In this document: piece by piece, positions 1-6,438 of the stretch
Position numbering within the stretch: the first letter of the stretch is position 1
Layout of the letters: each line of letters begins with the position of its first letter
Assembly: GCA_937951455.1 (NCBI GenBank)
Contig: CALFBU010000103.1
Location: 1 to 9,487, forward strand
Direction: 5' to 3'
Source: an uncultured Rhizobiaceae group bacterium
GTDB taxonomy: Bacteria > Pseudomonadota > Alphaproteobacteria > Rhizobiales > Rhizobiaceae
Length of the DNA stretch: 9,487 nt
Translations under genes and position numbers: made by a program
The notes under the pieces: generated by a model
Seen by the model: only the letters and a program-made list of their open reading frames with translations
What the model was told of the DNA's origin: nothing
Database searches by the model: none

Positions 1-88
1 CAATGCCTGCATCACGCAAGCTAGGAGCAACAATGCGCACCATGTGCATTCCGATGAAAAGCGCCAAGCCTAAAATCAACATTCCCAT
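1..88 (-). CDS. NnrU family membrane protein, N-terminal part (runs off left edge)
   Basis: The first 29 codons of a minus-strand gene are visible, starting at ATG 88. The peptide begins MGMLILGLALFIGMHMVRIVAP and continues to SLRDAGI. A first hydrophobic helix followed by H-x-V/L-R-I-V-A-P and a LRDA stretch matches the usual start of NnrU-family proteins, small multi-pass inner-membrane proteins first linked to nitric-oxide reductase expression and related to zeta-carotene isomerase; their biochemical role is unsettled. A purine-rich stretch, AAGGGAAG, lies about 6–8 nt upstream of ATG 88. An alternative ATG at 82 sits too close to that site. The start is 14 nt after the stop of the SbmA-like gene, so the two are probably co-transcribed. 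The identification rests on 29 residues, so the family call is good but not certain. Confidence 0.7.
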   Translation of the reverse strand, partial: MGMLILGLALFIGMHMVRIVAPSLRDAGI

Positions 89-102
89 TATCGTCTTCCC
101 TT

Positions 103-1353
103 TTATTCAGATGGCATATTTTTCGCCAAATATTCCTGATCTTCTGTCGGCAATTCATCACCGTCCAAAATAGCCTCGAAAGCTTTCAGTCGTTTGTGGA
201 TTGAAAGCAGTTCAACGATTGTACTCCATGAATTTACCAAATACTGGAATGAATTTGAAACCTGCCCAAATGCAGAAGCGATTTGCTGGAACAAACCAAG
301 CGTTAGAGTTCCTGCGGCAAAACTTGGTATCAAAATCAAAATCGTGAAAATATTATCAGCCTGCAGATACATGTATCTCGCGACGTTGAAATACATGTAA
401 TGGAAATAAAGTCGGAAATAGTTTTTACGGACATTCTCGAATAACTCACGTAAAGTGGGTGGCGCTGCGCGTTCTAAATCATCTTCTCCGTATACAAGTT
501 CCTTACGATAGGCTGCTTCAACTTTCTGGTTGTTGAAATAAAGTCCCGGCAAACGAATACCAGCAACTACCAGCAGCACTGTACCGAAAAGTGACCAGGC
601 AATTGCAGCCACTACAAGGGGATATGGCACCGCGCCTATCAACGGCAGTTCAGTTACATTTTCACCAAGCCTAATCAAAATCGGCATAAACGCAATGAGT
701 GTCAAAACAGCATCGATCGCGCTGGTTGCAAGATCTTCCATGGTCTTTGCAAAGCGTTGAGTATCTTCTTGAACACGCTGGGACGCGCCTTCGATGTGGC
801 GCAGTCTACCCCAATTGTCCTGATAATATTCCGTCATCGCCTTGCGCCATCTAAACAAATAGTGGCTGGTGAAAAAACGAACCATCACAAGCACTGCAAT
901 AAAAACAAAAGCGATGAGTGCGAAATCGACCAGTCCCCAATAAAGTTCTGAGGCTGGCAGGTCTTTCTCGTTGATCGCCTGATTGACCTTGTCAAAAAAC
1001 GGACCACGCCAATTGTTAAGCGCAACGCTTACCTGAACGGAATAGCCAACACTGAATATAATGAAGGCGGAGCCAAGTACTGACCACCATTGCCACCTGT
1101 GTGGCGCCATCTTGAACCAGAACAGCGTGAATGCCAAAACGCATAGTGCATAGTAAATGTAATACCAGAGAATATCATTGGTATAGAAAAACCTGAGCGT
1201 AGCTACCTGATTGGCGCCCTCTTCTTGCGGTAGGCCAATATAATTGCCCCATCCGCTCGCGCCACCCACATGCCAAAGAAACATTGCGAAGGCGCTCCAA
1301 ATCAAAAATGATGGAAAAAACACTCTTGGATTTGGGAAAAATGAATGGAACAT
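103..1353 (-). CDS. sbmA: SbmA/BacA-family peptide transporter
   Basis: Predicted inner-membrane transporter of the SbmA_BacA family, which in enterobacteria and rhizobia imports proline-rich and NCR-type antimicrobial peptides and other peptide-like compounds using the proton gradient. The N-terminus MFHSFFPNPRVFF is characteristic of the family. The protein is 416 aa (E. coli SbmA is about 406) and has several hydrophobic segments, at roughly 13–31, 64–82, 92–110, 140–160, 211–228, 243–268 and 333–355. The conserved cytoplasmic stretch with RWR (168–170), LRHIEGASQR (184–193) and VQEDTQRF (194–201) is present. There is no C-terminal ATPase domain (no Walker A or signature motif), so this is the SbmA/BacA form and not the ABC-fused BacA-like form. 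The start at 1353 is preferred over an in-frame ATG at 1410 because GGAG lies 5 nt upstream of it and the family N-terminus begins here. In rhizobia and Brucella BacA affects survival in hosts; that role is not shown here. Confidence 0.93.
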   Translation of the reverse strand: MFHSFFPNPRVFFPSFLIWSAFAMFLWHVGGASGWGNYIGLPQEEGANQVATLRFFYTNDILWYYIYYALCVLAFTLFWFKMAPHRWQWWSVLGSAFIIFSVGYSVQVSVALNNWRGPFFDKVNQAINEKDLPASELYWGLVDFALIAFVFIAVLVMVRFFTSHYLFRWRKAMTEYYQDNWGRLRHIEGASQRVQEDTQRFAKTMEDLATSAIDAVLTLIAFMPILIRLGENVTELPLIGAVPYPLVVAAIAWSLFGTVLLVVAGIRLPGLYFNNQKVEAAYRKELVYGEDDLERAAPPTLRELFENVRKNYFRLYFHYMYFNVARYMYLQADNIFTILILIPSFAAGTLTLGLFQQIASAFGQVSNSFQYLVNSWSTIVELLSIHKRLKAFEAILDGDELPTEDQEYLAKNMPSE

Positions 1354-1471
1354 GCTGTCTCCGCAATAAGTCTGTTGTTGATTCCTAATGCGGCAGAGAC
1401 AGATGAGCAAGGTCTATTACATTAATTCCTTGTTACTTTACGGTTATCGAAAATCATGCTGATTTCCAAAG

Positions 1472-1493
1472 TGTGCAATAATGCACATTTTTT
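1472..1493. promoter_or_regulatory. Palindrome TGTGCA-ATAA-TGCACA followed by six T
   Basis: A perfect 6-bp dyad (1472–1477 and 1482–1487) with a 4-nt centre is directly followed on the plus strand by TTTTTT (1488–1493). It lies about 120 nt upstream of the sbmA-like start and just before the RNA-like modules on the plus strand. It could be an operator for the divergent promoters or a weak terminator. The stem is short and only half GC, so an operator is at least as likely. No regulator family can be named from it. Confidence 0.3.
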
Positions 1494-1519
1494 CTGTGTC
1501 ACAGTATCTACATCTAAAT

Positions 1520-1613
1520 CATCGGAAGCGCACTTCCGTACTTGGCAACCTTCCCCCACCCATTGCGGTTGCCATACGTAAGCCCACCCGGAACCCCTTA
1601 TCCGGGTGGGTTT
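1520..1613 (+). ncRNA. Candidate small RNA, module A, with C-rich loop and terminator-like 3' hairpin
   Basis: Three successive perfect inverted repeats fill this stretch, which contains no credible gene. They are CGGAAG/CTTCCG (1523–1528 and 1533–1538, 4-nt loop), GGCAACC/GGTTGCC (1544–1550 and 1567–1573) enclosing the C-rich loop TTCCCCCACCCATTGC, and a strong GC-rich hairpin at 1580–1613 that looks like a terminator. A C-rich single-stranded loop followed by an intrinsic terminator is the layout of alphaproteobacterial trans-acting sRNAs carrying anti-Shine-Dalgarno loops (for example the alpha-r14 group with CCUCCUCCC). I do not recognise this as a known family member. The 5' end is a guess: CTACAT at 1508–1513 resembles the alphaproteobacterial -10 element but has no good -35. 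Modules A and B could form one transcript or two. Confidence 0.45.
1580..1613 (+). terminator. Terminator-like hairpin, GC-rich
   Basis: CCCACCCGG (1583–1591) pairs perfectly with CCGGGTGGG (1602–1610). The flanking AAG (1580–1582) and TTT (1611–1613) extend the stem to 12 bp with one G-U pair. The U tract on the plus strand is only three T followed by ACAAACAAAA, so termination may be incomplete and read-through into module B is possible. No plus-strand gene precedes it, which is what points to an unannotated RNA upstream. Confidence 0.55.
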
Positions 1614-1630
1614 ACAAACAAAAGTAAACG

Positions 1631-1696
1631 TTGGTTTTGAACTTCCTCCCACTCAAAACCCAAAAACTACCACTGCCCTTATGGGCGGTGGTTTTT
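1631..1696 (+). ncRNA. Candidate small RNA, module B, with anti-Shine-Dalgarno loop CUUCCUCCC
   Basis: A perfect 8-bp stem GGTTTTGA/TCAAAACC (1633–1640 and 1653–1660) displays the 12-nt loop ACTTCCTCCCAC. A strong intrinsic terminator follows 9 nt later (1670–1696). The loop motif CUUCCUCCC differs at one position from the CCUCCUCCC anti-SD motif of alphaproteobacterial sRNAs such as the alpha-r14 group and Rhodobacter CcsR RNAs. It is perfectly complementary over 10 nt to the fadD ribosome binding site at 2171–2180. Its layout repeats that of module A, suggesting tandem copies or a two-armed single RNA. No convincing promoter is visible directly upstream; a weak GTTTAC/GTAAAC dyad (1610–1615 and 1624–1629) occupies that place. 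Expression is not shown. Confidence 0.5.
1670..1696 (+). terminator. Rho-independent terminator, plus strand
   Basis: CCACTGCCC (1670–1678) pairs with GGGCGGTGG (1683–1691) over 9 bp, including one G-U pair, around the tetraloop TTAT. Five T follow immediately (1692–1696), then GCATTTT. A run of A on the other side (1662–1666) could make it partly active on the minus strand as well. The nearest plus-strand gene starts downstream of it, so it must end an RNA that begins further left. The loop-proximal CCCTTAT also occurs in the hairpin at 1580–1613. Confidence 0.75.
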
Positions 1697-1725
1697 GCAT
1701 TTTAGGGCTTTGATAAAAAACTAAA

Positions 1726-1769
1726 ATTAACCTTCTGCTTACCAAGCATTAACTCCCTGCTTACCAACT
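1726..1769. repeat. Two tandem 22-bp direct repeats
   Basis: Two adjacent units, 1726–1747 and 1748–1769, share ATTAAC, three variable bases, then CTGCTTACCAA. The 22-bp period is about two helical turns, so a protein would meet both copies on the same face of the DNA. This is typical of tandem response-regulator half-sites. The pair ends 49 bp before the preferred start of the small gene at 1819. The TTAAC…TTACC pattern resembles CtrA sites loosely, but the spacing is 8 rather than 7 between the TTAA-like halves. A GANTC methylation site (GATTC, 1797–1801) lies between the repeats and the start codon. Confidence 0.55.
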
Positions 1770-1818
1770 TGGGTCACAATGAACTCTGTTATTAGCGATT
1801 CGTATGGAGTACGTCCTC

Positions 1819-2037
1819 ATGAGCATCAAAAATGGTGATAATGAATTTCCGATGGAACTGACAGACATGGCGTCTGCAGATAAGTTTGCAGAAGAAATGG
1901 ACGACGTGTTGCTGGATATTGCAGACATGAATCCTGAAATCTGCCCACCAGACCGCCGCTTTTTCAAAGGCGACAAAGAAGCATGGGTCTACGAACACGG
2001 CAATATTTCCGAATTGGTTTTTGTGAAGATTGACTAA
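1819..2037 (+). CDS. Small acidic hypothetical protein (72 aa)
   Basis: I do not recognise this protein. It is 72 aa, rich in Asp and Glu, with no signal peptide or membrane segment. It starts MSIKNGDNEF and contains a central acidic helical-looking stretch (SADKFAEEMDDVLLDIADMN), then a CPPDRRFF motif and a likely beta-rich end (EAWVYEHG, ELVFVKID). The start at 1819 is chosen because GGAG (1806–1809) lies 9 nt upstream; the in-frame ATG at 1804 has no Shine-Dalgarno sequence. Tandem 22-bp repeats lie upstream, and fadD follows on the same strand after 145 nt with its own dyad, so it is probably a separate unit. No terminator is obvious after it. Clean start, ribosome site and length make it likely to be real. 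Confidence 0.65.
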   Translation: MSIKNGDNEFPMELTDMASADKFAEEMDDVLLDIADMNPEICPPDRRFFKGDKEAWVYEHGNISELVFVKID

Positions 2038-2112
2038 ATTCAACCCTTCCTTCTAGTGATTGTTCAATCATAGTCATTGACTACAAAGCATTATTCTGGC
2101 TGAAACATAGAG

Positions 2113-2155
2113 TATTGGCCAAAAGTATATCTTTCCTGATCGAGTTTGACCAATA
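2113..2155. promoter_or_regulatory. Inverted repeat upstream of fadD, possible operator
   Basis: TATTGGCCAAA (2113–2123) and TTTGACCAATA (2145–2155) form an 11-bp inverted repeat with a single mismatch, separated by 21 bp. The arms are 32 bp apart centre to centre, about three helical turns, as expected for two dimers or a looped site of a repressor. It ends 27 bp before the fadD start, where a promoter should lie. No clear -35/-10 pair can be chosen here. A FadR-, PsrA- or other TetR-type fatty-acid regulator is conceivable, but the sequence does not identify one. Confidence 0.45.
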
Positions 2156-2170
2156 TCAAAATTATAGTTC

Positions 2171-2180
2171 TGGGAGGAAG
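2171..2180 (+). promoter_or_regulatory. Strong fadD ribosome binding site, complementary to sRNA-like loop
   Basis: TGGGAGGAAG ends 2 nt before the fadD ATG at 2183; its GGAGG core is an unusually strong Shine-Dalgarno sequence for this window. The same ten bases are the exact reverse complement of CTTCCTCCCA at 1642–1651, in the loop of candidate RNA module B. Confidence 0.85.
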
Positions 2181-2182
2181 CT

Positions 2183-3898
2183 ATGTCGGATACTGCTCGG
2201 CCTTGGGAGGCCTGCTACTCGTCTAATGTTCGCAAAGAAATTGACGCGCTGCCTTATCAATCCATTGGTGATTTTATAACTGCCACTGCTTCCGTTTATT
2301 CAGATCAACCCGCGTTTACGGTCTGCATGACGAATGGCATGAATGGCACATTAAGTTATGCGCAAATTGACGAAATGTCGGATGCGCTTGCAATATATTT
2401 ACGAGAATCGGCTGGCTTGAAGACAGGTGACCGTGTAGCCGTTCAAATGCCCAACTGTCTTTCCTATCCGGTTGCTGCCATGGGAATTTTCAAGGCAGGC
2501 TGTGTGCTGGTCAATGTGAATCCGCTTTATACCGCAGAAGAAATGGCCAAGCAGTTTGAGGATGCTGAGCCGTCTGCAATCATCATCGTTGACATGTTTG
2601 CTGACAAGCTTGTTGAAGCGACCAAGGGACATCCTGTTCCCAATATTATCGTGACACGAGTTGCAGAGTTTCTGCCTTCAATGCCGAAGGCCATTATTGG
2701 CGTCGTTCAGAAATATTGGGATAAAACTGTCAAACCCGTCGAAATGGCGCACATCCGTTTGCCAGCTGCACTTCAGGCAGGGCGCGACAAGCAAGATGAG
2801 ATTAACACGCCGATACAGCACTATAGAAGCGGCATTCAACCCGATGATATCGCCTGTCTTCAATATACGGGTGGCACCACGGGTGTCTCCAAAGGCGCCA
2901 TGCTCTCTCATAAAAATATCTTGATGAATGTTGCGCAAACAATGGAGTTGATCACCGGTGTTGAAAAAGGCAAGGAAGTGGCTCTAACAGCGCTACCCCT
3001 TTATCATATTTTTGCCTTTACCGTGAATTTCCTAGGCTTCTTTTCCATTGGCGCCCATAATATTCTCATCCCAAATCCAAGGCCACTTTCCAACCTGAAG
3101 CGGGCGTTTGAAAATTATAAAATCACCTGGATGAGCGGTGTAAATACACTTTTCAACGGGTTGAATAACGAATTATGGTTTCTCGATTCTCCACCAAAAC
3201 ATCTCAAATTTGCTTCATCTGGTGGCATGGCCATGCAATCATCCGTCGCCGAAAGATGGGAAGAAATTACAGGGGCACCAGCACTAGAGGGCTACGGCCT
3301 TACAGAAACATCGCCTGTTTTAACCTTTAACCCGCTGGGTAAAACCCGAACCAATTCAATCGGCATTCCGCTGCCATCTACGGATATCCGCTGTCTTGAT
3401 GAGAAGGGCAAAGAAGTTCCCGTCGGCGAAGCAGGTGAGCTGGCCGCACGAGGCCCGCAAATCATGTTGGGTTATTGGAAAAAGCCGGATGAAACGGCCA
3501 AGACCATGATGGGCGGCTGGCTGTTAACCGGCGACATCGCCACCATGGATAAAGATGGTTATTTCCGTATTGTCGACCGTAAGAAAGATATGATCCTTGT
3601 GTCAGGGTTTAATGTATATCCCAATGAAATCGAGGATGTCTTGGCAGCGCATCCCAGCGTCATGGAGGTTGCCGTGATCGGTGTTCCAGATGGTGCAGCG
3701 GGCGAAGCGGTGAAAGCGTTTATCGTAAAGCAGGATGAAACACTTACCACAGAGAGCATTCGCAGCTACTGCAAGGAACATCTCACAAATTATAAAGTAC
3801 CTAAACTTGTTGAGTTTCGTGATGAATTGCCGAAATCCAATGTGGGTAAAATTTTGCGTAAGGATTTACGCGTTGAAGATACTTCAGGAGCAGCATAA
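2183..3898 (+). CDS. fadD: Long-chain acyl-CoA synthetase (AMP-forming), FadD type
   Basis: ANL-superfamily enzyme predicted to join a fatty or other carboxylic acid to CoA through an acyl-AMP intermediate, feeding beta-oxidation or lipid synthesis at the inner face of the membrane. It is 571 aa (E. coli FadD is 561). Visible motifs: ATP-binding loop YTGGTTGVSKGA (228–239), GYGLTETSP (370–378), GWLLTGD with the ribose-binding Asp (445–451), hinge and core DRKKDMILVSGFNVYP (465–480), and the C-terminal catalytic Lys in KSNVGKILRK (K556). All key residues are present, so it should be active. The start is fixed by a strong ribosome site just upstream. Its stop overlaps the start of the BASS transporter gene (TAATG), indicating translational coupling. 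Possible control is by the inverted repeat at 2113–2155 and by an anti-SD RNA from 1631–1696. Long-chain substrate is the family default; the transporter partner leaves room for another acid. Confidence 0.93.
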   Translation: MSDTARPWEACYSSNVRKEIDALPYQSIGDFITATASVYSDQPAFTVCMTNGMNGTLSYAQIDEMSDALAIYLRESAGLKTGDRVAVQMPNCLSYPVAAMGIFKAGCVLVNVNPLYTAEEMAKQFEDAEPSAIIIVDMFADKLVEATKGHPVPNIIVTRVAEFLPSMPKAIIGVVQKYWDKTVKPVEMAHIRLPAALQAGRDKQDEINTPIQHYRSGIQPDDIACLQYTGGTTGVSKGAMLSHKNILMNVAQTMELITGVEKGKEVALTALPLYHIFAFTVNFLGFFSIGAHNILIPNPRPLSNLKRAFENYKITWMSGVNTLFNGLNNELWFLDSPPKHLKFASSGGMAMQSSVAERWEEITGAPALEGYGLTETSPVLTFNPLGKTRTNSIGIPLPSTDIRCLDEKGKEVPVGEAGELAARGPQIMLGYWKKPDETAKTMMGGWLLTGDIATMDKDGYFRIVDRKKDMILVSGFNVYPNEIEDVLAAHPSVMEVAVIGVPDGAAGEAVKAFIVKQDETLTTESIRSYCKEHLTNYKVPKLVEFRDELPKSNVGKILRKDLRVEDTSGAA

Positions 3899-4779
3899 TG
3901 GTTGGACCACTCGAACAAGCCATTTTGGCTTTAATGATTTTTGTTATCATGCTTGGCATGGGCGCCTCGCTGACACCGCGTGATTTTACCCTCGCGCTGA
4001 AACGCCCTCAAGGATTGGCAATCGGGGTCATATCACAGTATGGGTTCATGCCGCTTATTGGTTTTATTCTCGCACTTGTCTTGCCAGTATCTGACACAAT
4101 CAAGATTGGCATCCTGATCATGTCATGCATGCCGGGCGGTACGACTTCCAACATCTTCACCTATTTTTCGAAAGGCAATCTTGCGCTTTCCGTTTTAATG
4201 ACGGTAACTTCTACCGTCTTTGGTGTCGTGCTCATTCCGATCGTGCTTGTATTTTATGCAGGTGCTTTGGAAATCGACATCCCAAGCAAAAACATCATTG
4301 CCACACTCGTTTTGATGCTAGTACCCGTTGCCATTGGCATGGTCTTGCGTAAGTTCAATGCTAATGTGGGCGCTGTGACAGAGTTCATGGGTTCTTTATT
4401 GGCGATCTTCTTCATACTGTTCCTTATCGTCTCATGGATACCGCGCAACTGGACTTTCCTCTTGGAAACAGGCTGGGAAACCTATTTCGCTTCCATCGCG
4501 CTGGGTCTGATCGGCATCACCATTGGTTATCTCTTCGCTAAGGCCTTGAAACTACATCCTCGAAATGCCCGAACAGTCGGACTTGAAACCGGTATTCAAA
4601 ACGGTCCACTAGCCATTGCAGTGGTGGCGTTCACTTTCTCTGGGGCAGAACAACAAGCGGTAAACGCAGTGCCGGTTCTTTATTCGCTCTTCATTGTGAT
4701 TGTCTCTGCAACGGTAACGTTTTATTTCCGCCGCGCGAATACAGCCAATGAGCAACCTCTGCCGAACGGACTGTTGTAG
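3898..4779 (+). CDS. Bile acid:sodium symporter (BASS) family transporter
   Basis: Predicted inner-membrane sodium-coupled carrier of organic anions, 293 aa, almost entirely hydrophobic with about nine to ten membrane segments. Family marks are GMGASLTPRDF near the N-terminus (20–30), the unwound core segment CMPGGTTSNIFTYFSKG (77–93), and ETGIQNGPLA (230–239). E230 and Q234 in the last motif match the spacing of the Glu and Gln that bind sodium in structurally characterised BASS proteins. Substrates in this family range from bile acids to pantoate, pyruvate and other small acids, and cannot be read from the sequence. The ATG shares one base with the fadD stop codon, so the two are translated together. 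The simplest reading is uptake of a carboxylic acid followed by its activation to a CoA thioester. No strong T-tract terminator follows. Confidence 0.88.
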   Translation: MVGPLEQAILALMIFVIMLGMGASLTPRDFTLALKRPQGLAIGVISQYGFMPLIGFILALVLPVSDTIKIGILIMSCMPGGTTSNIFTYFSKGNLALSVLMTVTSTVFGVVLIPIVLVFYAGALEIDIPSKNIIATLVLMLVPVAIGMVLRKFNANVGAVTEFMGSLLAIFFILFLIVSWIPRNWTFLLETGWETYFASIALGLIGITIGYLFAKALKLHPRNARTVGLETGIQNGPLAIAVVAFTFSGAEQQAVNAVPVLYSLFIVIVSATVTFYFRRANTANEQPLPNGLL

Positions 4780-4820
4780 ATGTTTGGCAACCCTCGACCA
4801 GCTTTTCGGGTGTTGGAAGA

Positions 4821-4859
4821 CTGAAAACAATTCACAATTGTTTTCAGCTGCTTCGCAGC
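4821..4859. terminator. AT-rich 12-bp dyad plus small GC hairpin in the convergent gap
   Basis: CTGAAAACAATT (4821–4832) and AATTGTTTTCAG (4836–4847) form a perfect 12-bp inverted repeat around CAC. GCTGC/GCAGC (4847–4851 and 4855–4859) forms a second hairpin directly beside it. They sit between two convergent genes ending at 4779 and 4869, where a shared terminator is expected. A free U tract after the stem is missing on both strands, although the stem itself holds A4 and T4 runs, so it is an atypical terminator at best and may instead protect mRNA 3' ends. Confidence 0.5.
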
Positions 4860-4868
4860 AGCATTTGC

Positions 4869-6425
4869 TTACTCCCACTCAATCGTACCGGGTGGCTTGC
4901 TGGTTACATCATAAACCACACGGTTAATGCCGCGTACTTCGTTGATGATGCGGGTTGCTGCTTTTCCAAGGAACTTCATATCATAGGGATAGAAATCGGC
5001 TGTCATGCCATCGACTGATGTGACGGCTCTGAGTGCGCAGACGAATTCATAGGTTCTTCCATCACCCATAACACCAACCGTTTGAACGGGTAGCAGCACG
5101 GCAAAGGCTTGCCAGATTTCATCGTAGAGACCCGCGTTTCTAATCTCATCGAGATAGATTGCATCTGCCTGGCGCAGAATTTCCAGCTTATCTCGTGTGA
5201 TACCACCTGGGCATCTGATGGCAAGGCCGGGGCCCGGGAATGGGTGACGCCCTACGAATTTGTCCGGCAGCCCAAGTTCACGCCCCAAAACGCGCACTTC
5301 ATCCTTGAAAAGTTCGCGAAGTGGCTCCACTAATTGCATGTTCATCCGTTCAGGCAGACCGCCTACATTGTGGTGACTTTTAATGGTAACCGATGGACCG
5401 CCGGTAAAAGAAACACTTTCGATCACATCTGGATAGAGTGTACCCTGCGCAAGGAAATCAGCGCCGCCCAGTTTCTTGGCTTCTTCTTCAAACACATCGA
5501 TGAAAAGTTTGCCGATGGTTTTTCGTTTGGTTTCCGGATCAGCTTCACCTTCAAGCGCGTTGATGAACATATCGGAAGCATCCACGTGAATGAGCGGGAT
5601 GTTATAATGCTCTTTAAACATGGAAACGACTTCAGCCGCTTCGTTCATGCGCATCAAACCATGGTCAACCAAGATACAGGTAAGTTGATCGCCAATGGCT
5701 TCATGGATCAAAAGTGCAGCAACGGAAGAATCAACACCACCTGACAGACCACAGATTACTTTTTTATCGCCAACCTGTGCGCGAATGGCTTCTATGGCTT
5801 TGTCCTTGTAAGCGGACATTGACCAGTCGCTTTCGATGCCTGCAATTTTATGAACAAAGTTTTCCAGAATCTTCGCACCATCTGGTGTGTGCACCACTTC
5901 CGGGTGAAACATGGTCGTGTAATAGTTACGCGCTTCGTCGACTGCAACCGCGCAAGGTGCATTTGGAGAAGTCGCTACAACCTCAAAGCCTTCGGGCAAT
6001 TGTGTGACACGGTCACCGTGTGACATCCAGACAGGATATTTTTGACCCACTTCCCAAACGCCTTCAAACAGCGGGCTTGATTTATGTATTTCAATATCTG
6101 CTGCACCAAATTCTCTGTGGTGACCACCTTCTACCGTTCCGCCCAATTGAGCACATAAAGTTTGTTGACCGTAACAAATGCCCATGATTGGCAGGCCGCT
6201 ATCAAAAACCTCTTGAGGCGCGCGCGGTGAACCTTCTTCTGGAACTGAGGCTGGCCCGCCAGAAAAGATAACCGCTTTTGGATTCATGTCCGCAAAAGCT
6301 TGTGAGGCTGAATTAAACGGATGAATTTCACAATAAACCCCGGTTTCGCGAACACGCCTTGCAATAAGTTGTGTCACTTGTGAGCCGAAATCGATGATAA
6401 GAAGGGAGTTTGATGGTTTTGTCAT
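4869..6425 (-). CDS. guaA: GMP synthase (glutamine-hydrolysing)
   Basis: Cytoplasmic enzyme that converts XMP to GMP using ATP and glutamine, the last step of guanine nucleotide synthesis. The 518-aa protein has the full three-part layout. A class I glutamine amidotransferase domain carries GICYGQQ with nucleophile Cys84 and HPE with His174 and Glu176. The ATP pyrophosphatase domain has the PP-loop SGGVDSS (228–234). The dimerisation domain ends in GTIEWE, the usual C-terminus. The start [16 protein letters not shown] fits the family, but no Shine-Dalgarno sequence precedes it (AAATCCCTGAT before ATG). It follows the cNBD membrane protein gene after 49 nt, and the run continues up to guaB, which makes its substrate XMP. 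A possible private promoter lies at 6439–6467. Function is near certain. Confidence 0.98.
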   Translation of the reverse strand: MTKPSNSLLIIDFGSQVTQLIARRVRETGVYCEIHPFNSASQAFADMNPKAVIFSGGPASVPEEGSPRAPQEVFDSGLPIMGICYGQQTLCAQLGGTVEGGHHREFGAADIEIHKSSPLFEGVWEVGQKYPVWMSHGDRVTQLPEGFEVVATSPNAPCAVAVDEARNYYTTMFHPEVVHTPDGAKILENFVHKIAGIESDWSMSAYKDKAIEAIRAQVGDKKVICGLSGGVDSSVAALLIHEAIGDQLTCILVDHGLMRMNEAAEVVSMFKEHYNIPLIHVDASDMFINALEGEADPETKRKTIGKLFIDVFEEEAKKLGGADFLAQGTLYPDVIESVSFTGGPSVTIKSHHNVGGLPERMNMQLVEPLRELFKDEVRVLGRELGLPDKFVGRHPFPGPGLAIRCPGGITRDKLEILRQADAIYLDEIRNAGLYDEIWQAFAVLLPVQTVGVMGDGRTYEFVCALRAVTSVDGMTADFYPYDMKFLGKAATRIINEVRGINRVVYDVTSKPPGTIEWE

Positions 6426-6438
6426 ATCAGGGATTTAA

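Noticed and set aside
1354..1410. Longer N-terminus for the SbmA-like protein (ATG at 1410)
   Set aside because: The extra 19 residues do not fit the family, and the ATG at 1353 has GGAG 5 nt upstream and the family's MFHSFFP start.
1422..1652. Minus-strand open frame of 76 codons across the divergent region
   Set aside because: It covers several perfect hairpins and a terminator-like stem, has an unusual composition and no ribosome site; the stem-loop structure explains the sequence better.
1726..1769. Direct repeats read as a CRISPR or as a CtrA box
   Set aside because: Two adjacent units without spacers are not a CRISPR array. The TTAA–TTAC spacing is 8 rather than 7, so a CtrA box is not claimed.
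1804..1818. Start of the small protein at ATG 1804
   Set aside because: There is no Shine-Dalgarno sequence before it, whereas GGAG sits 9 nt before ATG 1819. The choice changes the protein by only five residues.
5334..5744. 136-codon plus-strand open frame inside guaA
   Set aside because: It is the reverse-strand shadow of well-conserved guaA coding sequence, with no ribosome site and no recognisable protein.
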